64,000 nt of DNA from Aromatoleum toluclasticum ATCC 700605 (GTDB lineage: Bacteria > Pseudomonadota > Gammaproteobacteria > Burkholderiales > Rhodocyclaceae), in the NCBI RefSeq assembly GCF_000378245.1, contig NZ_KB899500.1, forward strand, positions 1 through 64,000. Reading direction: 5' to 3'. The notes under the pieces are model-generated. The model saw only the letters and a list, made by a program, of their open reading frames with translations. It ran no database searches and was not told where the DNA came from. Numbering within the stretch: position 1 is the first letter of the stretch; each line of letters opens with the position of its first letter. Positions 56,099 to 64,000 of this stretch are shown here, in pieces. The translations under genes and the position numbers were made by a program.

Positions 56099-56295
56099 GC
56101 TGCCGCGTGCCCCGCGCGGCTTTCGGCGACCCGCTTCGCAAGCCATGCTTCGATTTCGCTTTCGAGCCAGCCGCTCGCTTTCGGCCCGATCTTCACGGGC
56201 GCTGGAAAAGCGCCTGCCTTGACATCGGCGTAGATCGCGCTGCGGGAGCGTCCGGTAAGCGTTTTGACTTGAGGCAGTCGTAGAACCCGATCCAT
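56095..56295 (-). CDS. alpA: AlpA-family regulator/excisionase
   Basis: A 66-aa protein from the ATG at 56295 (MDRVLRLPQVKTLTG) after CTGGAG. The fold is the MerR-like winged helix of AlpA: S-R-S-A-I-Y-A-D-V-K-A-G-A-F-P-A-P-V-K-I-G, then A-S-G-W-L-E-S-E-I-E-A-W. AlpA proteins act as excisionase or as activator of the integrase in P4-like satellites. It is translationally coupled to the Prim-Pol gene by a 4-bp overlap. Confidence 0.88.
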   Translation of the reverse strand: MDRVLRLPQVKTLTGRSRSAIYADVKAGAFPAPVKIGPKASGWLESEIEAWLAKRVAESRAGHAAA

Positions 56296-56405
56296 TTTGT
56301 GTGCTCCAGGGTGAGGACGTGACAGACACAGTCTGGCCGGTCCAAGAAACTCTTTCAGTGACAAGAACTCTGAACGGGGAGTAGCTCTTTGAATGGGATA
56401 CGGGG

Positions 56406-56747
56406 ATGTCGCGCGGCGAACTGGGTAAGCTAGATAGCGCGGATTGCGCGAACATTGGCGGCGCTCCGCTGCCGGTGAATCCGGCGCACCGGCCTGCCGG
56501 GAGCTTTGCCATCTGGAGACGGCGCATCGAAGCGGCCCTTGCGATGGATGCCGCGATGCACGCGCGGGATGCGCACGGCGCGCGCACGCCTTCAAATCAC
56601 GAAATCGCGGAGGATGTCGGCGCGAAATTGGGAATGAGTGCGCGTCACGTCAAGCGCGCCTATTCTGAATACGTGTTGGAGCCGAACGATCCGAATGGAG
56701 CGGCACGGCGCGATTGGCGAAGTCGCACGCGGACCTCTTCGGACTAA
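56406..56747 (+). CDS. Hypothetical protein with HTH-like segment, divergent from alpA
   Basis: A 113-aa protein from the ATG at 56406, with no good ribosome site. The C-terminal half, R-T-P-S-N-H-E-I-A-E-D-V-G-A-K-L then G-M-S-A-R-H-V-K-R-A-Y-S-E-Y-V, resembles a helix-turn-helix. A G-S-F-A-I-W-R-R-R-I-E-A-A-L-A-M-D helix precedes it. It is divergent from alpA with 110 bp between, a typical site for an immunity or control gene. Not recognised as a family. Confidence 0.5.
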   Translation: MSRGELGKLDSADCANIGGAPLPVNPAHRPAGSFAIWRRRIEAALAMDAAMHARDAHGARTPSNHEIAEDVGAKLGMSARHVKRAYSEYVLEPNDPNGAARRDWRSRTRTSSD

Positions 56748-57302
56748 AAGGTGGCGCCCCGCAACTAGGTGTGCTGGCGCGATCGGCGCCATCCTGATGG
56801 TCGTGCGCGTAACGCTTCACCGCCCCCCCTCGACCCTTATGCCACTGTGGGATCGCGCGCGGCTCGCTGCCCAATCCGACCAATCTGGACGGCTTTTCAG
56901 TTTCCGGGCAGGGCTACATTGGCCGCCTGCTTCGAACGTGCTGACGGGCCTGCCAGGGGCCGACCGCGGCATTACCACCTACTCGGTACCGCTGCAATGA
57001 CGTGAGTCGCCGGGTAGTGCAGCGTCTCCGTTTTGAAGTGAGCCGCAGGGCGCCATCTACCAGCACGGAGGGAGGCTGCGTGACTATGCTTTTAGCATAC
57101 ATTTCCCGCAATATTTTGCCCCACGGAGGAAGGGACCCATCCCGCCTTAGCCTTTTATGGGACCCGCTGAAGTTTGCCACCCCCCTTTTGCAGCGTCACC
57201 CCTGCCCTTCTTGCATCGCCCAACTTACGTTGCCGCGGGCGCCGTCACTGCCCGCACTTCGCCGAACACCTCGGCCTACAGCGGGAAACAGGAGGCCGAG
57301 CC
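56748..57302. other. Gap 3' of the integrase without a supported gene
   Basis: ORFs here have shadow composition and no motifs. A perfect 6-bp inverted repeat TATGCT-TTT-AGCATA lies at 57085-57099 in an AT-richer patch and could be an operator or terminator. Confidence 0.4.
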
Positions 57303-58682
57303 TCAGGCAGCAGCTTCGCCCGACTGCGGGCGCGTCTCGTCTTGGTCTGCACCCATCGAGATCGGGACGACGTTATTTCCGAGCGCGATGCGGTCAAGTT
57401 CGTCCGCCCAAGCCTGAAGCGTCGTCGCCATTTCGCGCCGGTAGCTGTGCCGGTCGTATATGCCACCGATTGAGCGGTCCGCATGGTTCTGGATGCGCTC
57501 GACGACCGTTCTGTTGTAACCCATTGAAGCGAGATGGGTCGCGACAGCGCGGCGCAGGTCGTGCGGCGTCCAGTCCTGAACGGCCAGTCGTTTCGTCTCG
57601 TGGGTAAGCCAACGGGTGACGGCATGGTCCGTCGCGGATTTGCCGATCGGCCCATCCTTTCGTTCCTTGGCGCGCGTCGTGCCAGGAAACAGATAGGACG
57701 CGCCCTTGGCTGCCTCAATGCGCGCCTTGATGATTGCGAGCGCTTGTCTCGACAGCGGCACGACGTGCGTCTTGTGCGTCTTGGTCAAATGCGCTGGTTG
57801 CGTCCATTCGGCGGCCGTGAGGTCGATGTGCTCCACTGTCATCATACGAACCTCGCCTTGGCGTTGCCCGGTGAGCAGCATCAAGCGAAGGATGTCGCGC
57901 ACATCGTCCCCAAACGGGGCCGCGGGAAGGGCGTTGAGGATAACCCGCAGCTCAGCGCGAGAGAGCGCTCGGTCGCGGGACGGCTCCACGACGCGCGAGT
58001 CCTTGATACGCACGGCTGGGTTCGCCGCCACGATGCCCCGCTCTTGAGCGAAATTGAACATCTTGCGAACGATGCTATGCGTACGGTTCGCCTGCACTCC
58101 CTTCCTGGGGGATGGGTTGCCGTCTTTGGTCTTCGCGCCAGCAGCCCGCGCCTTGATCCGGTCCATGAGCTCGATCACGTCGAGGCGAGTGATGGACTCA
58201 GCCTTGCGCCGCCCCCACGCCGGAATCACGTCTAGGTTCAGAATCCGCTCATCCTCGCGCCAAGACGCCTTTCGGGGCTTGGCGTAGTGGTCGATGTAGT
58301 ACGTACACAGCTCTGAAACGGTCATCGCCTGCCGGTCGGCGACGATGCGCTGCCGCTTCGCAGCGCGTGCTTCCTTCTGCACCTCCGCCACGTCGACCGG
58401 ATCGTCGCGGTTCTTGACTTGAGCCCGTTCCGTTTCGTACTTGGCGCGGGCTTCGGCCAATGACATGGCCGGATATTCCCCTAACCAGAGCCGCCGCCGC
58501 TTGTGCTCCAGGTCATAGATGAAGTACCAAGTTTTTTGGCCTGAAGGCAGAACGCGCAAGGCAAACCCCGGGCGGTTCTTGTCGCGGACCGCGTACTCCT
58601 TCTCACGAGGCCGGATCGCCCCAACTTGTTCGTCCGTATCCAGTTGCGGCCCGTCGGGCTTGTTCGATTTGGCGCTTCCCAT
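57303..58682 (-). CDS. Tyrosine integrase of the tRNA-Thr island (P4-like)
   Basis: A 459-aa integrase. N-terminal DUF4102-like arm-binding part (E-Y-A-V-R-D-K-N-R-P-G-F-A-L-R-V), core-binding domain, and catalytic domain with L-T-G-Q-R-Q-G-E-V-R (Arg I), T-P-H-D-L-R-R (His-x-x-Arg), and I-Y-D-R-H-S-Y-R-R-E-M with the nucleophilic Tyr, followed by L-Q-A-W-A-D-E-L-D. This is the class that integrates at tRNA 3' ends. It lies beside the right att repeat and reads inward, away from it. Confidence 0.93.
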   Translation of the reverse strand: MGSAKSNKPDGPQLDTDEQVGAIRPREKEYAVRDKNRPGFALRVLPSGQKTWYFIYDLEHKRRRLWLGEYPAMSLAEARAKYETERAQVKNRDDPVDVAEVQKEARAAKRQRIVADRQAMTVSELCTYYIDHYAKPRKASWREDERILNLDVIPAWGRRKAESITRLDVIELMDRIKARAAGAKTKDGNPSPRKGVQANRTHSIVRKMFNFAQERGIVAANPAVRIKDSRVVEPSRDRALSRAELRVILNALPAAPFGDDVRDILRLMLLTGQRQGEVRMMTVEHIDLTAAEWTQPAHLTKTHKTHVVPLSRQALAIIKARIEAAKGASYLFPGTTRAKERKDGPIGKSATDHAVTRWLTHETKRLAVQDWTPHDLRRAVATHLASMGYNRTVVERIQNHADRSIGGIYDRHSYRREMATTLQAWADELDRIALGNNVVPISMGADQDETRPQSGEAAA

Positions 58683-58867
58683 GACGTCCCCTTGGCTCCG
58701 TGGTTCCGTTCATGGTTCCTATTTTAGCTGGCTGTCAGTGAATATTCTAGGATGATGATGGACGACGCATTGCACGAACAGAATATTTTTATTCGTTTAA
58801 ACAACAACTTGTGAACATACTTTGGATTACCGTGGACGTCACTGGACGACGTAAATTGGCATGTGCG
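58683..58867. promoter_or_regulatory. AT-rich integrase upstream/att region
   Basis: This 185-bp stretch between the integrase start and the att core holds GGTTCCGTTCATGGTTCC at 58702-58719 (matching 44316-44333 at 17 of 18 positions), a GAATA-TTTT-TATTC palindrome at 58781-58794, and AT-rich DNA suited to IHF or integrase-arm binding. Confidence 0.5.
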
Positions 58868-58917
58868 ACCGCCTTGTAAGCGGTAGGTCATCTGTTCGAG
58901 TCAGATTGTCGGCACCA
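58868..58917 (+). repeat. Right attachment repeat (tRNA-Thr 3' fragment)
   Basis: Fifty bases identical to 44208-44257, ending at the CCA. The upstream tRNA half is missing, so this is the duplicate made by integration, not a functional tRNA. Confidence 0.92.
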
Positions 58918-58930
58918 TGAAATCACCTAA

Positions 58931-58955
58931 GCTAGCCACCGAAGGCTGGCTTTTT
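58931..58955 (+). terminator. Original terminator of tRNA-Thr, displaced by the island
   Basis: GCTAGCC and GGCTGGC form a stem with one G-U pair, followed by five T. It lies 13 bp after the right att copy, where the terminator of an unoccupied tRNA-Thr gene would be. Fourteen kilobases of island now separate it from the intact tRNA. Confidence 0.65.
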
Positions 58956-59016
58956 GGTTTACGAACCCACCCGCCACCGGCCGTTGATGTACGCCGGCGC
59001 GCGCCCGCACCGAAAA

Positions 59017-59502
59017 TCAGAGCTTGTAGCCGATCTGCCGCAGCAACAGCTTGCGCGCGTCGATCTTCTGCTCGTCCTCGATCCCGAGGGGCGGATAACC
59101 GTCCACGACACCGATGATCCCGCGCCCCTGGCCCGTCTCCGCCAGCAGAACCTCGACCGGATTCGACGTCGCGCAGAAGATGCGGCACACCTCGGGCACC
59201 TGCTTGATCGCGTTGAGGACGTTGAGCGGATAGAAGCCCTCGCCCAGGAAGACGATGAAGCTGTGACCGGCGCCGATCGCATGCGCATTCGTCTGTGCCA
59301 GCAGAACCATGGCGTGATCCGTGCCCGACCAGCGGATCAGGCGGTCGCCGGACGCTTCGCAGAATGCGAGCCCGAAGCGGATGCCGGGCACCGCATTCAC
59401 CAGTGCTTCGTGGATGTCCTCGACCGACTTGATGAAGTGCGTCTGGCCGAGGATGAAGTTGATCGGCTCCGGCTTGTCGATCCGTACGGGAATCAGGTTC
59501 AT
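59017..59502 (-). CDS. Adenosine-specific kinase family protein (DUF355)
   Basis: A 161-aa soluble protein with GGAGG before the ATG. It matches the compact DUF355 family throughout: P-I-N-F-I-L-G-Q-T-H-F-I-K-S, G-I-R-F-G-L-A-F-C-E-A-S-G, N-A-H-A-I-G-A-G-H-S-F-I-V, I-F-C-A-T-S-N-P-V-E-V and G-I-I-G-V-V-D-G. Archaeal members have been described as adenosine-specific kinases; the bacterial role is less clear. It is adjacent to an MFS gene on the same strand. Confidence 0.85.
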   Translation of the reverse strand: MNLIPVRIDKPEPINFILGQTHFIKSVEDIHEALVNAVPGIRFGLAFCEASGDRLIRWSGTDHAMVLLAQTNAHAIGAGHSFIVFLGEGFYPLNVLNAIKQVPEVCRIFCATSNPVEVLLAETGQGRGIIGVVDGYPPLGIEDEQKIDARKLLLRQIGYKL

Positions 59503-59657
59503 GACGTGTCCTCCGTGCGTCGCGCCGCTGAACCGCGCTGCGCTGCGACGTCCCCTGCGAGGGCGTCCGTGAGCGGCTGTCGATATCAACATAGCACGCG
59601 GATGGCCGAACACGGACAGGCGCGAGGAAGGCACGGGCGCGGCGGCCGGATATCCCC

Positions 59658-60815
59658 TCAATGCACAGGTGCGGACACGACCCTCACCGGTAGCCGGTTC
59701 CCCGCCAATGCCGCGGACTGGCGAGCGATCACCACAGCGACTGCGGCGAGCGTGGCGAGCACCCAGTCGAGGGACACGTAGCTCGCGACACGGCCGAGGA
59801 TTACAGGCCCGAGCAGTCCGCCGAGTGCGCCGAGGCCGGCGATCAGGGCAAGCGCCTCGCCGCCCATCCGGCCGGCGATCGAAAAGATGACCGGGGCGGC
59901 GGCCGCGAGCCCCAGGCCGGTGACGGTGAAGGCGAGCAAGGCGACTGGCAGCTCGTGCAGCCACGCCGCCAGCGCAAGGGAGATCGCACATGCGATCGCG
60001 CCGGTGCGGACGATGCGCAGCGCACCGTGGCGTGTGACGAGTCCGTCCGAAAGGAAGCGCCCTACCGCCATTGCGCCCGAAAAGAGCGCCAAGCCGATGC
60101 CCGACAGGCTCTCGCTCGCCTTCAGGCTCTGGTTGAGATACACCGACGCCCAGCCCATGACGCCGCTTTCGAGCACCGTGCACCAACAGAACAGCAGGCC
60201 CAGCCCGAGCCAGGACTCGGACGCGTGATGCACGGGAACGGGCGCGGCCGATCGGGCAGCTTCGACCTCGAGCGTTGCCGCAGCGGCCCGGTGGATCAGT
60301 GCGGCGGCGAGGCCGACCGCGGCCATGTGGAGCGGCAGGCTGACGGCGAGCGCCGCGAGCAGGCTGCTGATGAAGGCCGACAGCACGCTGCCGATGAAGA
60401 AGGTCGCATGCAGGCGACCCATCATGCGTGTGTCGCGCTGCAGCTCCCACTGCGCCGCTTGCTGGTTGATGGCGACGCTGACGCCGTTGTAGATCACGCC
60501 CTGCGCGAAGAGTCCCGCGAGCAGGCCCGGGAGTCCGGGCAGCCAGGGAATCGCCGCCAGCACGATGCCGCCGACCGTGCCGAATCGGTGCAGCATCACG
60601 CGGCTGCCCCAACGCGCCAGCAGCCAGCGGTTGAGCGGATAGGCGAGCACGCCGCCGAGCCCGGTGGCGAACAGCGCCCAGCCCCATTCGGCATTGTCCA
60701 GCTTCCAGCGGTGGTAGAACTCGGGCTGGCGCGTCATCAGGACGCTGCCGACGCCGCCCAGCACTGCAAAACCGGTCACCAGCGCCCACAAGGGGCCGGC
60801 GGGGAACTTCAGCAT
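59658..60815 (-). CDS. MFS transporter
   Basis: A 385-aa protein from the ATG at 60815 (MLKFPAGPLWALVTG) after GAGGACATC; the longer frame upstream is Arg/Ser-rich and unlikely. About twelve membrane helices; W-G-S-R-V-M-L-H-R-F is the short MFS-like loop. No substrate can be inferred. It is separated from the adenosine-kinase-like gene by 155 bp and from the ABC operon by 277 bp. Confidence 0.82.
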   Translation of the reverse strand: MLKFPAGPLWALVTGFAVLGGVGSVLMTRQPEFYHRWKLDNAEWGWALFATGLGGVLAYPLNRWLLARWGSRVMLHRFGTVGGIVLAAIPWLPGLPGLLAGLFAQGVIYNGVSVAINQQAAQWELQRDTRMMGRLHATFFIGSVLSAFISSLLAALAVSLPLHMAAVGLAAALIHRAAAATLEVEAARSAAPVPVHHASESWLGLGLLFCWCTVLESGVMGWASVYLNQSLKASESLSGIGLALFSGAMAVGRFLSDGLVTRHGALRIVRTGAIACAISLALAAWLHELPVALLAFTVTGLGLAAAAPVIFSIAGRMGGEALALIAGLGALGGLLGPVILGRVASYVSLDWVLATLAAVAVVIARQSAALAGNRLPVRVVSAPVH

Positions 60816-61092
60816 GATGTCCTCGTGGCGGGGAAGTACGGCCGAAACGGAGGTTCGAATCGAGTCGCCGCAGGAAGAGGCGGATTGCGTCGAAGCCGGC
60901 CTCGCGTTCGAGCAGACCCGCATGGAGCCGAACATCGGCGGCTGCGAGCGGCTCGGAAAATAGCGGGGCCATCGCATGACAGGCAGTCACGATGGCTTGC
61001 GTAGCGAGGGATGGAATCCCGCCACCGCAACGCATCACGCAGTGGTCGTGCGCGGCGAGGCCCCGCGGGACTTCATTCCGCCCTGCGATCCG

Positions 61093-62274
61093 TCAGTGCA
61101 GCGCGTTGGTGCGCGCCGGCTCGGCGAAGGTGATCGGCGGCGCGTCGGCGCCGGGGATGCGGCCTGCGCCCTTGCCCGGGGCGCGGCGTGCGAAGGCCTT
61201 GCCCGTTTCGTCGAACAGGTGGCAGTGCTCCGGCGGAAGTGAGTAGCCGACCGTCTCGCCGGCCGCGATATCCGAACGGCGCGAATTGCGCACGACCCAC
61301 GGGTCGCCGAGCTTGCCGCTGTCGAGGTAGTGGTAGGTCTCGTTGCCCATGTGCTCGACGAACAGCACGTCGGCGAGATAAGGCGCGTCGGCGACGGCAC
61401 CCCACTCGATGTGCTCGGGGCGGATGCCCAGCTTCACCCTGGTCCCTTCGGCGCTCGCGGGCGTGGCGATCGGCACCGTCAGCGTCTTGCCGTGCCACAG
61501 CCGGACGATGCTTTCGGTATCGCCCGAGCCCACCAGCGTGCCGGGCAGCAGGTTCATTTTGGGCGAGCCGATGAACTGCGCGACGAACTCGTTCGCCGGA
61601 TGGTCGTAGAGCTCCAGCGGCGAGCCCACCTGCTCGACGTTGCCGCGGTTGAGCACGACGATGCGCTGCGCCAGCGTCATCGCCTCGACCTGGTCGTGGG
61701 TCACGTAGATGATCGTCGACTTCAGGCGGCGGTGCAGCGCGGCGATCTCCATGCGCATCTGCACGCGCAACGCAGCGTCGAGGTTGGACAGCGGCTCGTC
61801 GAAGAGGAAGAGCTTGGGTTCGCGCGCGATCGCGCGGCCGATGGCGACGCGCTGGCGCTGGCCGCCGGAGAGGTCCTTGGGGCGGCGCGCGAGCAGCGGT
61901 TCGAGTTGCAGGATGCGCGCGCTCTCCTCCACCCGCCGCGTGATCTCGGCCTTGGGCATCTTCGCGAGCTGCAGGCCGAAGGCCATGTTCTCGTACACGC
62001 TCATGTGCGGGTAAAGCGCGTAGGACTGGAACACCATGCCGATGCCGCGCTCGGACGGCGTGTCGTCATTCACGCGAGTGCCGTCGATGTACATGTCGCC
62101 GCCCGAGATGTCCTCCAGGCCGGCGATCATGCGCAGCAGCGTGGATTTGCCGCAGCCCGACGGGCCGACGATGACGACGAATTCGCCGCTATTGACGTGA
62201 AGGTCGATGCCCTTGATGACCTGGGCCGATTCGCCGTAGCGCTTGTTGAGTTTGTCGAGAGTCAGTTGAGCCAT
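61093..62274 (-). CDS. Carbohydrate ABC importer ATPase (MalK/UgpC/MsmX type)
   Basis: A 393-aa CUT1-type ATPase. Walker A G-P-S-G-C-G-K-S-T (37-45), Q-loop Q-S-Y-A-L-Y-P-H, signature L-S-G-G-Q-R-Q-R, Walker B L-F-D-E-P-L-S-N-L-D, and H-loop T-H-D-Q are all present. The C-terminal ~150 residues form the MalK-like TOBE domain (G-I-R-P-E-H). The usual family length is 360-390, and the last ~30 residues are extra. The permease genes lie upstream on the same strand with a 158-bp gap. The binding protein is outside the window. Confidence 0.93.
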   Translation of the reverse strand: MAQLTLDKLNKRYGESAQVIKGIDLHVNSGEFVVIVGPSGCGKSTLLRMIAGLEDISGGDMYIDGTRVNDDTPSERGIGMVFQSYALYPHMSVYENMAFGLQLAKMPKAEITRRVEESARILQLEPLLARRPKDLSGGQRQRVAIGRAIAREPKLFLFDEPLSNLDAALRVQMRMEIAALHRRLKSTIIYVTHDQVEAMTLAQRIVVLNRGNVEQVGSPLELYDHPANEFVAQFIGSPKMNLLPGTLVGSGDTESIVRLWHGKTLTVPIATPASAEGTRVKLGIRPEHIEWGAVADAPYLADVLFVEHMGNETYHYLDSGKLGDPWVVRNSRRSDIAAGETVGYSLPPEHCHLFDETGKAFARRAPGKGAGRIPGADAPPITFAEPARTNALH

Positions 62275-62432
62275 GATCTTTGATCCTTGATGAGCGAGGC
62301 GGTCCAGGGCAGGCACGCCGGTTCTCGTGGGGCGGGAGGAGCTGAAAGCGCATGCCGCCATTCGGCCGCCCAGTAGCGGGATACGCCGCGCTCCTCCCGC
62401 CCTGCGGTCCCTTGCGATTGCATCGTCACTTC

Positions 62433-63278
62433 TCACCCCTTCACTGCGCCTGCCGTGAGTCCGCTGACGATGCGTTTCTGGAAGATCAGCACCAGCACGA
62501 TGATCGGGATCGTCACGACCACCGACGCGGCCATGATGTGACCCCACGGCAGTTCGTACTGCGAGGCGCCCTGCAACATGCCGATGGCGACCGGCACGGT
62601 GCGGTTCTCGTTGGAGATGATGAAGGTCAGCGCGAACATGAACTCGTTCCACGCGCCGATGAAGGCGAGCAGCCCGGTCGTCGCCAGCGACGGCCCCATG
62701 ATGGGCGCGAACACCCGGGTGATGATCACCCACAGGCTCGCGCCATCGACGATCGCGGCTTCCTCCAGCTCGACCGGCAGCGAGCGCATGAAGGTCGTCA
62801 GCACCCACACCGTGAAGGGCAGCGAGAAGGTCGTGTAGGACAGGATCAGCGAGCCGATCGAGTCGTACAGGCCGAGGAAGCGCACCAGCTCGAACATCCC
62901 CGACAGCACCGCGACCTGCGGGAACATCGACACGCACAGGATGGTGAAGAGGATGTACTTGCGGCCGCGGAAGCGCACGCGGGCGAGCGCGAAGGCCGCC
63001 GTGATCGACACCAGCAGGCAGATGCCGACCGTCACCGTCGCGACGATGAAGGAGTTCAGCAGGCTGCGCCCGACGCCGTTCTCACCCAATGCATTGACGT
63101 AGTTCTCCCAATGGAAGGTCGTCGGCAGATAGCTCGTCAGGAAGAGGTCCTGCCCGGTGCGCAGCGAGGTCAGGATCGCGTTGTAGAAGGGGAACACGCA
63201 GATCACGCTGACGACCAGGGCCGCCAAGTAGATCCAGAACTTCTTCCCCAGCTCTCTCTGTTGGCGTGTGAGTTTCAT
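62433..63278 (-). CDS. Carbohydrate ABC importer permease (MalG type)
   Basis: A 281-aa inner-membrane protein with six helices. AAGGAGG precedes the ATG, and its start overlaps the malF-type stop (ATGA). The EAA loop for ATPase contact is visible as L-E-E-A-A-I-V-D-G-A-S-L-W. The N-terminus M-K-L-T-R-Q-Q-R is cytoplasmic. It completes the CUT1 membrane pair. Confidence 0.92.
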   Translation of the reverse strand: MKLTRQQRELGKKFWIYLAALVVSVICVFPFYNAILTSLRTGQDLFLTSYLPTTFHWENYVNALGENGVGRSLLNSFIVATVTVGICLLVSITAAFALARVRFRGRKYILFTILCVSMFPQVAVLSGMFELVRFLGLYDSIGSLILSYTTFSLPFTVWVLTTFMRSLPVELEEAAIVDGASLWVIITRVFAPIMGPSLATTGLLAFIGAWNEFMFALTFIISNENRTVPVAIGMLQGASQYELPWGHIMAASVVVTIPIIVLVLIFQKRIVSGLTAGAVKG

Positions 63279-64000
63279 TCCCTGGCCTCCTTGCCTTCGT
63301 GGCTGAAGCGGTTGATCCACAGGAAGCACGCGGCGATGCCTGCGACCATCATGAACACCAGCACCGATGCGGCCGAGCCGACGCCCATCTCCTGGAAGGA
63401 CACCATCTGTTCGCGGGCGTAGCCGGAGATCGAGATCGTCGCCTCGCTGTTCGAGGTCAGCACGTAGATCAGGTCGAACACGCGCAGCGCGTCCATCACG
63501 CGGAAAATCAGCGCGACGATCATCGCCGGCATGATCAGCGGCAGCGTGATGCGGCGGAAACGTTGCCACGCGCTGGCGCCATCGACGCGCGCCGCCTCGT
63601 AGAGGTCGGACGGGATCATCTGCAGCGCGGCGAGCAGCATCAGCGCCATGAAGGGCACCGTCTTCCACACGTCGGCGATCACCACCGCCCACATCGACAG
63701 CGTCGGTTCGGCGATCCACGCGAGCGGCGTCTCGATCAGGCCGACGCGCAGCAGCAGGTCGTTCACCACGCCGTACTGGTCGTGGAACATCCAGCCCCAC
63801 ATCTTCGCCGTGACGATGGTCGGGATCGCCCAGGGCACGAGGATCGCGGCGCGCACGAGGCCCTGGCCGCGGAACTTCTCGTTCATCAGCAGCGCGAGCA
63901 ACATGCCGAAGAAAAGCTCCAGCGACACCGAGCAGGCCGTAAACCACAGCGTGTTGCCGACCGCCTGCCACCACAAGGGGTCGGCAAGCACGCCGAAGCG
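63275..64000 (-). CDS. Carbohydrate ABC importer permease (MalF type), 5' end outside window
   Basis: At least 241 residues are visible, and the frame is open to the right edge. An internal Met at 63991 is unlikely to be the start because homologues have further N-terminal helices. EAA motif: Y-E-A-A-R-V-D-G-A-S-A-W-Q-R-F, and about five helices are seen. It overlaps the MalG-type gene by 4 bp, so the two are coupled. Confidence 0.9.
   Translation of the reverse strand, partial: RFGVLADPLWWQAVGNTLWFTACSVSLELFFGMLLALLMNEKFRGQGLVRAAILVPWAIPTIVTAKMWGWMFHDQYGVVNDLLLRVGLIETPLAWIAEPTLSMWAVVIADVWKTVPFMALMLLAALQMIPSDLYEAARVDGASAWQRFRRITLPLIMPAMIVALIFRVMDALRVFDLIYVLTSNSEATISISGYAREQMVSFQEMGVGSAASVLVFMMVAGIAACFLWINRFSHEGKEARE

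Larger units (their letters stand above)
44258..58917. mobile_element. Integrative element (about 14.7 kb) in tRNA-Thr, satellite-like
   Basis: The segment is bounded by the perfect 50-bp tRNA repeat and has a tyrosine integrase at the right end, next to the distal att copy. The inner genes are an AlpA-like protein, Prim-Pol/helicase, small coupled genes, SRAP, and a series of unknown genes, several lower in GC than the chromosome. No phage structural or conjugation genes are seen, so it resembles a phage-satellite or plasmid-like integrative element more than a prophage or ICE. The displaced tRNA terminator at 58931 confirms the insertion. Confidence 0.88.

Noticed and set aside
58868-58917. 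Possible second tRNA-Thr
   Set aside because: Only the 3' 50 bases are present; acceptor 5' strand and D-arm are missing, so it is the att duplicate.
44258-58917. Prophage
   Set aside because: No terminase, portal, capsid, tail or lysis genes are seen in nearly 15 kb.

Overview
The window is high-GC chromosomal DNA from a denitrifying betaproteobacterium. The gene content fits the Azoarcus / Aromatoleum / Thauera group (Rhodocyclales): a nor cluster with a Dnr-type regulator, aromatic/organic-acid style catabolic genes under a large LuxR (LAL) regulator, class I fumarase, and an acetate module of acetyl-CoA synthetase, CrbS-like kinase and acetate-type symporter. The assignment is inferred from gene content, because no rRNA or housekeeping marker is present.

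Layout. 1-840: edge of a mobile element (5' part of a tyrosine recombinase gene) next to an unknown gene that has lost its 5' end. 1070-10598: a LAL regulator divergent from a catabolic run (Rieske ferredoxin, UspA-hemerythrin fusion, quinone reductase, TauD-type dioxygenase, BKACE, MFS transporter, serine hydrolase). 10688-17651: a minus-strand run (ureohydrolase, outer-membrane protein, BetA-like GMC oxidoreductase, NCS1 permease with a tiny membrane partner, aldehyde dehydrogenase, 48-aa protein) facing a LysR gene. Together these could take up an amine or guanidino alcohol, oxidise it to the acid and hydrolyse the guanidino group. 18919-28947: tRNA-Ser, then an acetate regulon: symporter, a DnaQ exonuclease fused to a membrane sensor with a degenerate kinase, a CheY-like regulator, an SSS-histidine kinase, and acs. 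29197-34821: fumarase, then a small locus of DUF6502 and DUF5666 type genes flanked by a repeat-tailed secreted protein and an outer-membrane protein.

35045-44171 is a complete nitric-oxide reductase region (norCB, norEF, norQ, two membrane/Fe-S genes, norD, dnr, and an HD-GYP phosphodiesterase). norC and norE each have an FNR/Dnr-like box at class II spacing from a -10-like hexamer.

44208-58917 is an integrative element in the 3' end of tRNA-Thr(TGT), bounded by a perfect 50-bp direct repeat. Its right half holds an integrase, an AlpA-like excisionase/regulator, a Prim-Pol/helicase replication protein with embedded iteron-like repeats, and small coupled genes, as in satellite-type elements. 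Its left half holds an SRAP protein and an integron-like run of unknown genes separated by palindromic attC-like spacers, with no integron integrase visible. Two genes there look defence-related: a HEPN-domain protein with an intact R-x4-H motif and a protein with a nucleoside-deoxyribosyltransferase/TIR-like C-terminal domain. This is the most likely place for an undescribed system.

58931-64000 returns to core DNA: the displaced tRNA-Thr terminator, an adenosine-specific kinase family protein, an MFS transporter, and a sugar-type ABC importer (ATPase and two permeases, the last running off the window).
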